From NCBI GenBank assembly GCA_026415985.1, contig JAOAGA010000020.1, positions 1 through 20,629 of the forward strand: 20,629 nucleotides of DNA, given 5' to 3'. The notes below the pieces were generated by a model that was given only the letters and a program-made list of their open reading frames with translations, was not told where the DNA came from and ran no database searches. Made by a program: the position numbers and the translations under genes. This DNA comes from Pseudomonadota bacterium. Lineage in GTDB: Bacteria; CALINM01. Numbering within the stretch: the stretch's first letter is position 1; each line of letters opens with the position of its first letter. This document shows positions 7,769 to 16,199 of the stretch, piece after piece.

Positions 7769-8134
7769 ATGAATAAAAAGAAAATTCTCGTTGTAGATGA
7801 TGAGGAAAACATTAGAATCCTCTTTAAGTTAGGGTTAGAAGAGGAAGGATATGAAGTGGAGTTGGCGGGAAGTGGACAGGAAGCTTTGGAAAAGGTTAAA
7901 AATTTTGATTTTGATCTTATAACCCTCGATATTAAAATGCCCGGAATGAGCGGATTGGAAACCTTGCAGGAGATTAGAAACTTAAATAAAGACAAACATA
8001 TACCAGTCATACTGTGTACCGCCTTTGAAGAGTTTAAGCAGGATTTTACAAGCTGGGCTTCCGATGATTATATAGTTAAGAGCCACGATCTGACAGAGTT
8101 AAAGAGGGCTATAGAGAGGCTTTTGGTGAAATAA
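7769..8134 (+). CDS. Single-domain (CheY-like) response regulator
   Basis: 121 residues forming one receiver domain and nothing else. Visible residues are the acidic pocket VVDDEEN (Asp10, Asp11), the phospho-acceptor Asp54 in TLDIKMPGMSG, Thr84, and Lys104 in YIVKS. All are conserved, so it should be phosphorylatable. The usual KP after the lysine is KS here. There is no output domain: it may act by protein contact or as a phosphorelay intermediate. It follows the histidine kinase, with AGGAGG upstream of ATG 7769, and its TAA overlaps the next ATG by one base. Confidence 0.93.
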   Translation: MNKKKILVVDDEENIRILFKLGLEEEGYEVELAGSGQEALEKVKNFDFDLITLDIKMPGMSGLETLQEIRNLNKDKHIPVILCTAFEEFKQDFTSWASDDYIVKSHDLTELKRAIERLLVK

Positions 8135-9111
8135 TGAAAATACTTGAAGACATTAAAGTAGTGGAACTTGCAATGTATTTACCCTTGCCTTATGCAGGGG
8201 CTTTCATTGCCAAGATGGGAGCTGATGTTAAAAAGATTGAGCAACCTGAAAAGGGGGATCCCTTAAAAGGACTTGATCCGTCAGCTTATAAGGCACTTAA
8301 CGGTGATAAGAATATTGTCTATCTTGACTTGAAAGATAAGAAAGACATAAAAGAACTAAAAAAAATCATGTTTTCTTCGGATATAGTCTTAAATGGTTTC
8401 AGGAGAGGCTTTTTGGAAAACTTAGGGTTGGGTTTTGATGATATTTCAAAAAAAAATAGAAAAATTATATATATAAACCTCTATGGCTATCCTGAAGAGA
8501 TAAGTCTGAAAGACAAGGCGGGGCATGATTTAAATTTTCTCGGACTATCAGGGATATTTGATCATCTGAAAAATTTTAATAAACCCTTACCTGTTCAGAT
8601 AGCAGATATGGCGGGTGCTCTCTGGGCAATTATTGGTATCCTCCTTATGCTTTCAAGGAGAGAAAAAGAAAACAGGGGTGGCGAGTTAGATTTATCTCTA
8701 TTTACGTCTCTTATATCTTTTATGCCATTCTTTTATTTTTCCAAAAAAGACGGAAAGATAGACAGAGGACTTCTTTATGGTTTAAACCCTTTTTATAATG
8801 TTTACGAATGCAAAGATGGTAAACTAATGGCTGTAGGCAGTCTGGAAGAGAAGTTTGCAAGAAAACTACTTGAAATATTAAAAATAAAATATAATGATAA
8901 TATATTTTCAGATAGAAACCGGGATGCTTTGTACAAAAAATTAAAAAGGGTTTTCAGAAGTAAAGATCAAGATTTTTTTATAAAATTATTTGAAAAAGAA
9001 GATATTTGCGTTACACCTGTTCTGAGTAAAGAAGACTTTATTAAATTTCTTGAAAAAAATTTGAAAAAAGGAACAGTTATAGAGGATTTTCTTTCTTTCC
9101 CTATTAAATAA
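8134..9111 (+). CDS. CaiB/BaiF family CoA-transferase / alpha-methylacyl-CoA racemase-like protein
   Basis: 325 residues of the class III CoA-transferase fold. The N-terminus (VVELAMYLPLPYAGAFIAKMGADVKKIEQP) is characteristic. AGHDLNFLGLSG (His131) and QIADMAGA (Asp158) align with the His/Asp pair of alpha-methylacyl-CoA racemases (GHDINYLALSG and GDFGG). Asp158 also occupies the position of the catalytic Asp in formyl-CoA transferases. The GHD signature favours racemase-type chemistry, but substrate assignment is not safe. The protein is shorter than usual (family about 360-400), mostly in the C-terminal region. It overlaps the upstream receiver gene by one base and ends 9 nt before the GGDEF gene. 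A CoA-metabolism enzyme between two signalling genes is unexpected; no partner acyl-CoA enzyme is adjacent. Confidence 0.88.
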   Translation: MKILEDIKVVELAMYLPLPYAGAFIAKMGADVKKIEQPEKGDPLKGLDPSAYKALNGDKNIVYLDLKDKKDIKELKKIMFSSDIVLNGFRRGFLENLGLGFDDISKKNRKIIYINLYGYPEEISLKDKAGHDLNFLGLSGIFDHLKNFNKPLPVQIADMAGALWAIIGILLMLSRREKENRGGELDLSLFTSLISFMPFFYFSKKDGKIDRGLLYGLNPFYNVYECKDGKLMAVGSLEEKFARKLLEILKIKYNDNIFSDRNRDALYKKLKRVFRSKDQDFFIKLFEKEDICVTPVLSKEDFIKFLEKNLKKGTVIEDFLSFPIK

Positions 9112-9120
9112 GGGGGGTTT

Positions 9121-10506
9121 ATGAAACCGAACATATTGATAGTTGATGATGATAAGCTTTTTTTAGAACAGTGTGTTGACATGCTAATTGATGTAGAGGG
9201 GGATTTACATTTAGCAACTTCCTGCAAAGAAGCCAGTGATATTATTGAATCAAATAAAATTGATATTCTTATCCTTGATCTTGTATTGCCTGACGGGAAA
9301 GGCGACAGCGTAATGGAGATTGCAAAAAAGAAAAATCCGGATGTAGATGTGATAATAATTAGTGCCTTTGGAACGGTTGAATCGGTAATAAATCTAATGA
9401 GAAAGGGGATATTTGACTATATTAAAAAACCAATAGTACCTGAGGAGTTTAAATTTACTATTCTTAAATGTCTAAGAGAAAGGGCGATCATCGAAGAAAA
9501 CAGAAAGCTTAAGGAGTCTTTAAACATCTATGAGCTTGGGAAGATGCTTACCAGCAATTTAGAGCTACCAAAGGTTTATGATAATATTCTGGTTTTATTT
9601 GATAATATAATGAAAGGCTCTAAGGTGGTTGTGTTTTCTTCAGATGTATCAGATAACTATGATATAAGGGCTTTTTTAAACTTTGACAGAAGTGAACTTG
9701 CTAATATTAAAGAAAAACTTGTTGATTTTTTAAATGACAGGGTTTGTTATAAAACAGACGAAACAATTGATGGCAATATAAGCATTTTTAAGCTATCTAA
9801 CTTGGATTTTCCTGAAAAGTTTGACAAAAATTATTTGATAACATTCCCCATTATCTTTGACAACAGAGTCAAGGGAGGAGTTTTTGTCTTTGCCGATTAT
9901 ATTCAGGACTCTAAAAGGGAGTTCTTTACTTTTATAAGGGATCATATTAATTTAGCTATAGAAAATGCCATCAGATATATCAATGCTCAGGAGATGGCTT
10001 TTATAGATGAGTTGACTAAGGTTTACAATATCAGATATCTTCACGTGGCCCTCGAAAATGAGATAAAAAGAGCTGAGAGGTTTGGGAGCTTTTTATCCGT
10101 TTTATTTCTCGATTTAGACTTTTTTAAGAATATTAATGATACCTATGGTCATCTGACGGGCAGTAAATTATTGATAGAGATAGCAAAAGAGATTAAAAGA
10201 TGCGTAAGAAGCATTGATATAGTAATCAGATACGGTGGAGATGAGTTTGTTATAATATGCACAGAAACTGACCCCGAACTGGCATTGAAAGTTGCAGAGA
10301 GAATAAGAAAAAGAATTGAAACTACCGAGTTTCTGAAGGAAGAAGGAAAGAATATTAAAATAACTGCATCAATAGGTATAGCAACCTATCCTGTTAATGC
10401 AACTACAAAGACAGATTTACTTGAGCTCGCGGATAAGGCGATGTATAAAGGCAAAGAAACCACAAGAAACGTAGTATATCTCACAGACAAGGTATTAAAA
10501 AGATGA
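9121..10506 (+). CDS. Response regulator diguanylate cyclase (receiver-GAF-GGDEF)
   Basis: 461 residues. The receiver (1-120) has Asp9-Asp11 acidic residues, phospho-acceptor Asp53 in LILDLVLPDG, Ser81 and Lys103 in IKKP. A GAF-like middle domain (about 135-300) contains FPIIFDNRVKGGVFVFAD and DHINLAIENA. The GGDEF domain (about 305-461) has DELTKVYNIR, the intact active site RYGGDEF (372-376), and the inhibitory I-site RSID (363-366), five residues before it. It should therefore make c-di-GMP from GTP and be product-inhibited. A GGGGGG stretch precedes ATG 9121. Its TGA overlaps the hisS start (ATGA). The likely upstream kinase is the GAF-GAF histidine kinase at 5508. Confidence 0.94.
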   Translation: MKPNILIVDDDKLFLEQCVDMLIDVEGDLHLATSCKEASDIIESNKIDILILDLVLPDGKGDSVMEIAKKKNPDVDVIIISAFGTVESVINLMRKGIFDYIKKPIVPEEFKFTILKCLRERAIIEENRKLKESLNIYELGKMLTSNLELPKVYDNILVLFDNIMKGSKVVVFSSDVSDNYDIRAFLNFDRSELANIKEKLVDFLNDRVCYKTDETIDGNISIFKLSNLDFPEKFDKNYLITFPIIFDNRVKGGVFVFADYIQDSKREFFTFIRDHINLAIENAIRYINAQEMAFIDELTKVYNIRYLHVALENEIKRAERFGSFLSVLFLDLDFFKNINDTYGHLTGSKLLIEIAKEIKRCVRSIDIVIRYGGDEFVIICTETDPELALKVAERIRKRIETTEFLKEEGKNIKITASIGIATYPVNATTKTDLLELADKAMYKGKETTRNVVYLTDKVLKR

Positions 10507-11756
10507 TTCATTCAATAAGAGGATTTAATGATATTTACGGAAAAGAATCGGTAATCTTTCAGAAACTTGAGTCTCTTTTAAGAGAGATTTTAAAGTTATG
10601 GAATTTTAAAGAGGTAAGATTACCAATTTTAGAAAAAACGGAGCTTTTTCAGAGAGGTATTGGTGATGATACCGATATAGTTGAAAAAGAAATGTATACC
10701 TTCTATGACAGAAACGGTGAATCTCTCACTATGCGCCCCGAGGGAACCGCAAGTGTTGTAAGGTTTCTGAATGAACATAAGCTATACGGGTCAGACAGAT
10801 ATCTTAAATTTTTTTATATTGGTCCTATGTTTCGTTATGAAAGACCTCAGAAAGGCAGGCTCAGGCAGTTTCATCAGGCTGGCATAGAAATTTTTGGTCT
10901 CCCCCATCCTCTTGCTGAGCTGGAAGGAATATCGGTCTTACAATATATTTTATCAAGGATAGGAATAACCGATACCACATTTTATATTAACTCCTTAGGG
11001 TGTGATTTATGCAGGCCTGGTTATAAGGAGGCTCTGTTTAGTTTTTTTGATAACAAAGAAGAGCACCTCTGTGAAGACTGCAAAAGGAGAAAGATTAAAA
11101 ACCCCTTGCGTCTTATTGATTGTAAAAGCACCAAATGTCAGGAAAATCTTGAAAAGGCTCCTAAAATAACTGACTTTCTCTGTAATAACTGCAAAAATCA
11201 TTTTGATGAGTTAAAAAATCTACTTTTTTTGTATAATATATCTTTTGAAGAAAATCCAAAGATTGTGAGAGGGCTTGATTATTATAACAGGACTGTTTTT
11301 GAAGTTCACTCAAAGAGTTTAGGTGCCCAAAGCGCCCTGTGCGCAGGCGGGAGGTACGACAGACTTTCTAAGGATTTAGGAGGCTTTGATTTGCCTGCCT
11401 TTGGCTGGGCTATGGGAATAGAAAGACTTATTTCACTTATTACTGATAGCTCTGATTATAGCGAGGAGATAGATTTTTTTGTTGTTATTATCGGAGAAAG
11501 CGCAAAAAAAGAAGGATTGACTGTAATAGATCGTCTTAGAAAAGCTGGTTATTCTGTTGAATACGATACCTTCTTTGGAAGTGTTAAGAGCCAGCTGAGA
11601 AGGGCAGATAAGCTAAAGGCAAAAAAAACTATTATCCTTGGTGAAGATGAAATTAAAAGGGGAGTTTTTATATTGAAAGATATGAAAGAAGGCAAGGAAG
11701 AGGTTGTTGAAATAAATAAACTGTGGAAAGGAGATTTTGTTAAATGGAGTTTTTAG
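10503..11756 (+). CDS. hisS: Histidyl-tRNA synthetase
   Basis: 417 residues, a class II synthetase that charges tRNA-His. Motif 2 is visible as YIGPMFRYERPQKGRLRQFH. TMRPEGTASVVRF and the histidine-binding GLDYYNRTVFEV are present, as is motif 3 in FGWAMGIERLI. The last ~95 residues form the anticodon-binding domain (FFVVIIGESAKKEG...). The insertion between motifs 2 and 3 is cysteine-rich (LCEDC, DCKSTKC, LCNNC, about residues 168-233) and looks like a zinc-binding variant known in a subset of bacterial HisRS. It overlaps the diguanylate cyclase gene by 4 nt and aspS by 13 nt; the hisS-aspS pair is common in bacteria. Confidence 0.97.
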   Translation: MIHSIRGFNDIYGKESVIFQKLESLLREILKLWNFKEVRLPILEKTELFQRGIGDDTDIVEKEMYTFYDRNGESLTMRPEGTASVVRFLNEHKLYGSDRYLKFFYIGPMFRYERPQKGRLRQFHQAGIEIFGLPHPLAELEGISVLQYILSRIGITDTTFYINSLGCDLCRPGYKEALFSFFDNKEEHLCEDCKRRKIKNPLRLIDCKSTKCQENLEKAPKITDFLCNNCKNHFDELKNLLFLYNISFEENPKIVRGLDYYNRTVFEVHSKSLGAQSALCAGGRYDRLSKDLGGFDLPAFGWAMGIERLISLITDSSDYSEEIDFFVVIIGESAKKEGLTVIDRLRKAGYSVEYDTFFGSVKSQLRRADKLKAKKTIILGEDEIKRGVFILKDMKEGKEEVVEINKLWKGDFVKWSF

Positions 11757-13531
11757 GGAACTGGAAAAGAACCGATTATTGCGGGAACATTGATGAAAAC
11801 TGGATTGATAAAGAAGTTACCGTTATGGGATGGGTCTTCAGGAGAAGAGACCACGGTGGAGTTATATTTGTTGATTTACGAGACAGAGAGGGGCTTTTGC
11901 AAATTGTCTTTGACCCGACAATAAACGCTGATGTTCACCAGAAAGCAGAAAAGATTAGAACAGAATATGTCATTGCAGTAAGAGGTGTAATCAGAAACAG
12001 GCCCGCTGGAACTGAGAACCCCAATTTGAGAACAGGAAAGGTTGAGTTAGCTGTAAGTGAACTTAAGATACTAAGCGAGTCTCTGCCGATGCCTTTTAGT
12101 TTAGAAGAGGGAGAAATTGAAAAAGTAGGGGAGAATATCAGGCTTAAATATAGATATCTTGATTTAAGAAGTGAAAATCTTAAAAACAGTATAATTTTCA
12201 GACATAAAATCTCGTCTCTTATAAGAAATTATCTAAACAACAAAGGGTTTATTGATATAGAAACGCCATTTCTTACCAAAAGCACACCGGAAGGGGCAAG
12301 GGATTTTCTTGTACCAAGCAGATTAAATCCCGGCTGTTTCTTCGCGTTACCACAGTCTCCTCAGCTTTTTAAGCAGATTCTTATGATTGGAGGTTTAGAT
12401 AAATATTACCAGATAGTTAGGTGCTTCAGAGATGAGGACCTAAGGGCAGACAGACAACCTGAGTTTACTCAGGTAGATATTGAGATGTCTTTCATATCGG
12501 AAGAAGATATAATCTCGCTAATTGAAGGAATGATGGCTGAGCTTTTTTCCGGGGTTTTAGGATTAAAAATAGACCTTCCGTTAAAAAGGCTAACCTATAA
12601 ATATGCCATGGAAAATTATGGAACGGACGCACCGGATACAAGGTTTGATTTAACAATAAAAGATATTACCGGTTGCCTATCAAACTCACAGTTTAAGGTT
12701 TTTTCAGACACGATAAAAAGCGGTGGTGTCATTAAAGGTATAAACTTAAAAAAACTGCCTCTGTCAAGGAAAGAGTTAGACGAGCTGATAGAGTTTGCAA
12801 AGGATTTAGGTGCCAAAGGGCTATTATGGGTAAAGATACAGGATGACGGCTGGCAATCACCTGCTTCCAAGTTTATAACTGATGAGGAAAAAAGAGAGGT
12901 AGAAAAGATTTTTCAGACAGAAAACGGAGATATAATTATCTTTGTAGCAGATAAACCAAAGCTGGCTCTTTTTATCCTTGGTAAAATCAGGGTTATGCTT
13001 GGAAAAAAATACCGTTTATATGATGAAAAAACCTTTAATCTTGTCTGGGTAACTGATTTTCCGCTCTTTGAATACGATGAAGAGGAGAAAAGACTCGTTT
13101 CGGTACACCATCCCTTTACAATGCCGAAAGATGAAGATATTTATCTTCTCGAAAAGGATCCTCTGAACGTGAGAGCAAAGGCTTACGACATTGTATTAAA
13201 CGGTAATGAGATAGGAGGTGGTAGCTTAAGGATTTATCAGCCTGCCTTACAGAAAAAGATTTTTGAGCTAATCGGATTATCAGATGAAGATGCCGAAAAG
13301 AAGTTCGGGTTTTTTCTTGAAGCATTAAAGTTTGGTGCACCTCCTCATGGTGGTATTGCCCTGGGCCTAGACAGAATTATTATGTTAATGCTTGGAAAGG
13401 AATCTATCAGAGATGTAATAGCCTTTCCAAAAACACAGAAAGGCACCTGTCTGCTTACCGATGCCCCGTCACCGGTTGATGATTTACAGTTAAGAGAACT
13501 ATATATAAAAAGGATTTTACCTAAGCAATGA
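11744..13531 (+). CDS. aspS: Aspartyl-tRNA synthetase, bacterial type, probably non-discriminating
   Basis: 595 residues with the full bacterial architecture: N-terminal OB-fold anticodon domain (1-110), class II catalytic core split by a GAD insertion (about 290-420), and motif 3 at GIALGLDRIIMLM near the end. Catalytic-core landmarks include TKSTPEGARDFLVPSR, LPQSPQLFKQ and FRDEDLRADRQPEFTQ. His37 in RRRDHGG and Gly89 in RPAGTENPN correspond to the pair (His31/Gly83 in Pseudomonas aeruginosa) that marks non-discriminating AspRS. This enzyme would then also aspartylate tRNA-Asn, for later amidation by GatCAB. ATG 11744 lies inside hisS with AAAGGAGA upstream. Its TGA stop overlaps the next ATG (ATGA). 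Confidence 0.96.
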   Translation: MEFLGNWKRTDYCGNIDENWIDKEVTVMGWVFRRRDHGGVIFVDLRDREGLLQIVFDPTINADVHQKAEKIRTEYVIAVRGVIRNRPAGTENPNLRTGKVELAVSELKILSESLPMPFSLEEGEIEKVGENIRLKYRYLDLRSENLKNSIIFRHKISSLIRNYLNNKGFIDIETPFLTKSTPEGARDFLVPSRLNPGCFFALPQSPQLFKQILMIGGLDKYYQIVRCFRDEDLRADRQPEFTQVDIEMSFISEEDIISLIEGMMAELFSGVLGLKIDLPLKRLTYKYAMENYGTDAPDTRFDLTIKDITGCLSNSQFKVFSDTIKSGGVIKGINLKKLPLSRKELDELIEFAKDLGAKGLLWVKIQDDGWQSPASKFITDEEKREVEKIFQTENGDIIIFVADKPKLALFILGKIRVMLGKKYRLYDEKTFNLVWVTDFPLFEYDEEEKRLVSVHHPFTMPKDEDIYLLEKDPLNVRAKAYDIVLNGNEIGGGSLRIYQPALQKKIFELIGLSDEDAEKKFGFFLEALKFGAPPHGGIALGLDRIIMLMLGKESIRDVIAFPKTQKGTCLLTDAPSPVDDLQLRELYIKRILPKQ

Positions 13532-14295
13532 GATTTTTATTTGGTCTTCTTCTTGTGGCACTCTTATTTTCCTGTGCTAAATTTCCAGAAGAAGAACTAA
13601 AAAAAACAAAGGCTGATATAGAAAATTTATATTATCAAGATTTACCGGAATATTTACCCGAGGAGTGGGATCAGATCAGAAATATCTGGACAAAATTAGA
13701 TGATATAGAGCGAGAAAGAAACATTGATGAAGCACAGAGATTTCTTTTGTACAGCAATTATAAAATTAAGACAATAATTGAAAGTTTGGATGCAAAAAAG
13801 AGAGAAATAGAAGAAAAAAGATTGGAAGTAATAAAAAAGATTGAGGAACGAAAAAAGGCAGAGGAAGAGGAGCAGAAACAAAGGAAAGCAAAAGAAGAGT
13901 TAATTATTGAATCTAAAAAACCGGAAGAAAGGCCCGTTGAAAAGAAAAAGAGGCAAAAAACCATAGAAGACGTCAGGTTTAAGATTGAAAAAAGATATCC
14001 ATCCTTTTATACTGTAAAAGAAAATGAAACATTAGAGGAAATTTCATCTTATCCCTTTATTTATAATGATGGCTATTACTGGCCACTATTGTATAAATAT
14101 AACAGAAACCAGATACGAGACCCAAAGAAGTTATATGCTGGACAGATATTAAAGATACCGAGAAATATATCTCTTGAGGAGATTTACAAGGCAAGAGAGG
14201 AGGCGGGAGCGAAAAATAACAGAAGTCTTCCTAAAAATGCCTTTACACCGGAAAAATATAAAAAATTTATAGATGAACTTTTAGCGGAGGAATAA
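13528..14295 (+). CDS. LysM-domain lipoprotein
   Basis: 255 residues. The N-terminus MRFLFGLLLVALLFSC is a lipoprotein signal with lipid-modified Cys16 (lipobox LFSC), so the protein should be membrane-anchored, probably in the outer membrane. Residues about 25-90 are helical. Residues about 88-150 are a strongly charged Lys/Glu coiled coil (EEKRLEVIKKIEERKKAEEE and following). A LysM module follows at about 156-214 (FYTVKENETLEEISSYP...LYAGQILKIPRN), a peptidoglycan-binding fold. The likely role is tethering the envelope to peptidoglycan. No catalytic domain is present. It overlaps aspS by 4 nt and ends 2 nt before the next gene, so it is co-transcribed with housekeeping genes. Confidence 0.85.
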   Translation: MRFLFGLLLVALLFSCAKFPEEELKKTKADIENLYYQDLPEYLPEEWDQIRNIWTKLDDIERERNIDEAQRFLLYSNYKIKTIIESLDAKKREIEEKRLEVIKKIEERKKAEEEEQKQRKAKEELIIESKKPEERPVEKKKRQKTIEDVRFKIEKRYPSFYTVKENETLEEISSYPFIYNDGYYWPLLYKYNRNQIRDPKKLYAGQILKIPRNISLEEIYKAREEAGAKNNRSLPKNAFTPEKYKKFIDELLAEE

Positions 14296-14297
14296 AG

Positions 14298-16118
14298 GTG
14301 ATTAACTGGAACAGCAAGAAGAATAGATTTGAGATAACCAAGGCAGGTCAGAGAAACCACTCTCATGTTATAAACCCTGACAAGCCAAATCTTTTAAGAG
14401 AGATGTTTCCTTATTCAGAGGTCTGTAAACAGGTCTATTGTGACGAAGTTATCTTGATGGATATACCAGAAGATATTTTTATAACTGATACAACATTCAG
14501 AGATGGTCAGCAGGCACGACCACCTTATACAGTCAAACAAATTGTTGATATCTTCAAAATGCTTCATAAACTTACGGGAGCAAGTGGCGTTATCAGACAG
14601 TCAGAGTTTTTCCTTTATAGTGAAAAAGATAAAGAAGCTGTCAGAGAATGTATCGATTTAGGATATAAATACCCGGAGATAACAGCATGGGTAAGGGCAA
14701 ACAAAGAAGATTTGAAGCTTGTGAAAGAGATGGGAATAAAAGAGACAGGAATCTTAACCTCTGTTTCCGATTACCATATCTACCTTAAATTAGGCTGGGA
14801 CAGAAAAAAAGCCCTTGATAGCTATATTGGAGTAATAAAAGATGCCCTTTCCATAGGTGTTAAACCAAGATGTCATTTTGAGGATATTACAAGGGCAGAT
14901 ATCTATGGATTTGTAGTTCCCTTTGTACTTTCAATAATGGAGCTGGTGGAGGAAAGCGGAATTGAGATAAAGGTCAGACTATGTGATACAATGGGATATG
15001 GTTTGCCCTTTCCACAGGCAGACATTCCGAGAGGCATTCCCAAGTTAATTTATGTTCTGAAAAAAGAGACAGGCATAACTTCTGAGCAGTTGGAATGGCA
15101 TGGGCACAATGATTTCCACAGAGGGCTTGTAAATGGATTATCTGCCTGGCTTTACGGTGTCAGCTCAATAAACGGAAGCCTACTTGGTTTTGGCGAGAGG
15201 ACCGGTAATCCGCCCATCGAGGCTTTAATAATTGATTATCTCAGTATTAAAGGAAACAACGGAGAGATTGACACAACCGTAATAACCGAGATTGCAGAGT
15301 ATTTTAAAAGAGAGCTCGCCTTTGAGATACCACCAAATTATCCTTTTGTAGGAGATGCCTTTAACGCCACCTCAGCGGGTATTCATGCAGACGGTGTTAT
15401 TAAAAATGAAGAGATTTATAATATATTTGATACACTAAAAATTTTAAACAGACCCATCAAGGTTACAATCACCGATAAGTCCGGTACAGCAGGTATAGCT
15501 TACTGGATTAACCAGAGACTTGGCCTTAAAGATGACCAAAAGATTGATAAAAGACATCCAAGTATAATAAAAATTTATTCCTGGATTGAAAAGCAATATA
15601 ACGAAGGCCGAACAACCTCTATTTCTGATGAAGAGATGGAAAAGCTTTGCAGAAAATATCTGCCAGAGTTATTTATGTCAGAGTTTGACAGGATTAAAGC
15701 AAAGGCTAAAGATATGGTTCTTCATCTTATTGAAGAACTCCTTCAAATACCTGATGTTGCATCTATGGTTCCTGAGAGGCAGGAAGAGGTTCTCAAAAAG
15801 TTAGTGGAAGAAAATCCATTTATCCAGTTTGCCTATATAACTAATGCAGAGGGCATTAAAATCACAAAAAACATTACTCAGATAGAAGACAAGCCCAAGT
15901 ATGAGAAGATTGGCTTCAATGAAGACTTTTCCGATAGAGAATGGTTTATAGAGCCAGTTAAAAACGGGAAGGTTTTTGTTACCGATCTTTACAGCTCAAA
16001 AATTACCGGTGCCTTATGTGTAACCGTATCGGCTCCTATCAGAAATGAAAAAGATGAGATAGTAGGCGTGATTGGTCTTGATATTAAGTTTGAACATCTG
16101 GCAAAGACCGAAGATTAA
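14298..16118 (+). CDS. HMGL-family condensing enzyme, probable Re-citrate synthase, with C-terminal Cache-like domain
   Basis: 606 residues, starting at GTG 14298 with GGAGG 7 nt upstream. Residues about 55-400 are a DRE-TIM metallolyase barrel of the isopropylmalate/homocitrate synthase family: FITDTTFRDGQQ (Asp64, Arg68, Asp69), metal-binding HGHND (His268, His270), and FGERTGNPP. The LeuA-type regulatory domain is absent. From about residue 500 the sequence resembles a Cache/PDC sensor module (FAYITNAEGIKITKN, FSDREWFIEPVKNG, SAPIRNEKDEIVGVIGLDI), normally found outside the membrane in receptors; here no membrane segment exists. The gene lies just upstream of icd. HMGL-type Re-citrate synthases are known in strict anaerobes (Clostridium kluyveri, Syntrophus), so oxaloacetate + acetyl-CoA to citrate is my preferred reaction. 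Homocitrate or another 2-hydroxyacid synthase remains possible. Confidence 0.8.
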   Translation: MINWNSKKNRFEITKAGQRNHSHVINPDKPNLLREMFPYSEVCKQVYCDEVILMDIPEDIFITDTTFRDGQQARPPYTVKQIVDIFKMLHKLTGASGVIRQSEFFLYSEKDKEAVRECIDLGYKYPEITAWVRANKEDLKLVKEMGIKETGILTSVSDYHIYLKLGWDRKKALDSYIGVIKDALSIGVKPRCHFEDITRADIYGFVVPFVLSIMELVEESGIEIKVRLCDTMGYGLPFPQADIPRGIPKLIYVLKKETGITSEQLEWHGHNDFHRGLVNGLSAWLYGVSSINGSLLGFGERTGNPPIEALIIDYLSIKGNNGEIDTTVITEIAEYFKRELAFEIPPNYPFVGDAFNATSAGIHADGVIKNEEIYNIFDTLKILNRPIKVTITDKSGTAGIAYWINQRLGLKDDQKIDKRHPSIIKIYSWIEKQYNEGRTTSISDEEMEKLCRKYLPELFMSEFDRIKAKAKDMVLHLIEELLQIPDVASMVPERQEEVLKKLVEENPFIQFAYITNAEGIKITKNITQIEDKPKYEKIGFNEDFSDREWFIEPVKNGKVFVTDLYSSKITGALCVTVSAPIRNEKDEIVGVIGLDIKFEHLAKTED

Positions 16119-16131
16119 CTTAATTTGCCTG

Positions 16132-16147
16132 ATAGCTTATAAGCTAT
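16132..16147. promoter_or_regulatory. 16-bp perfect palindrome between citrate-synthase-like gene and icd
   Basis: ATAGCTTATAAGCTAT is its own reverse complement. It occupies the 81-bp gap between the HMGL-type gene and the preferred icd start, the largest gap in the second half of the gene run. It could be an operator for an icd promoter or a small processing hairpin. It has no loop and no T-run, so it is not a standard terminator. Confidence 0.35.
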
Positions 16148-16199
16148 TGGTAAATAATATTAATGTTATCATTAAAATATGGAAAGGAGAGCACTAAAG

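Noticed and set aside
16179-16199. ATG 16179 as the icd start.
   Set aside because: No ribosome-binding site precedes it, while AGGAG lies between it and ATG 16200 at a usable distance.
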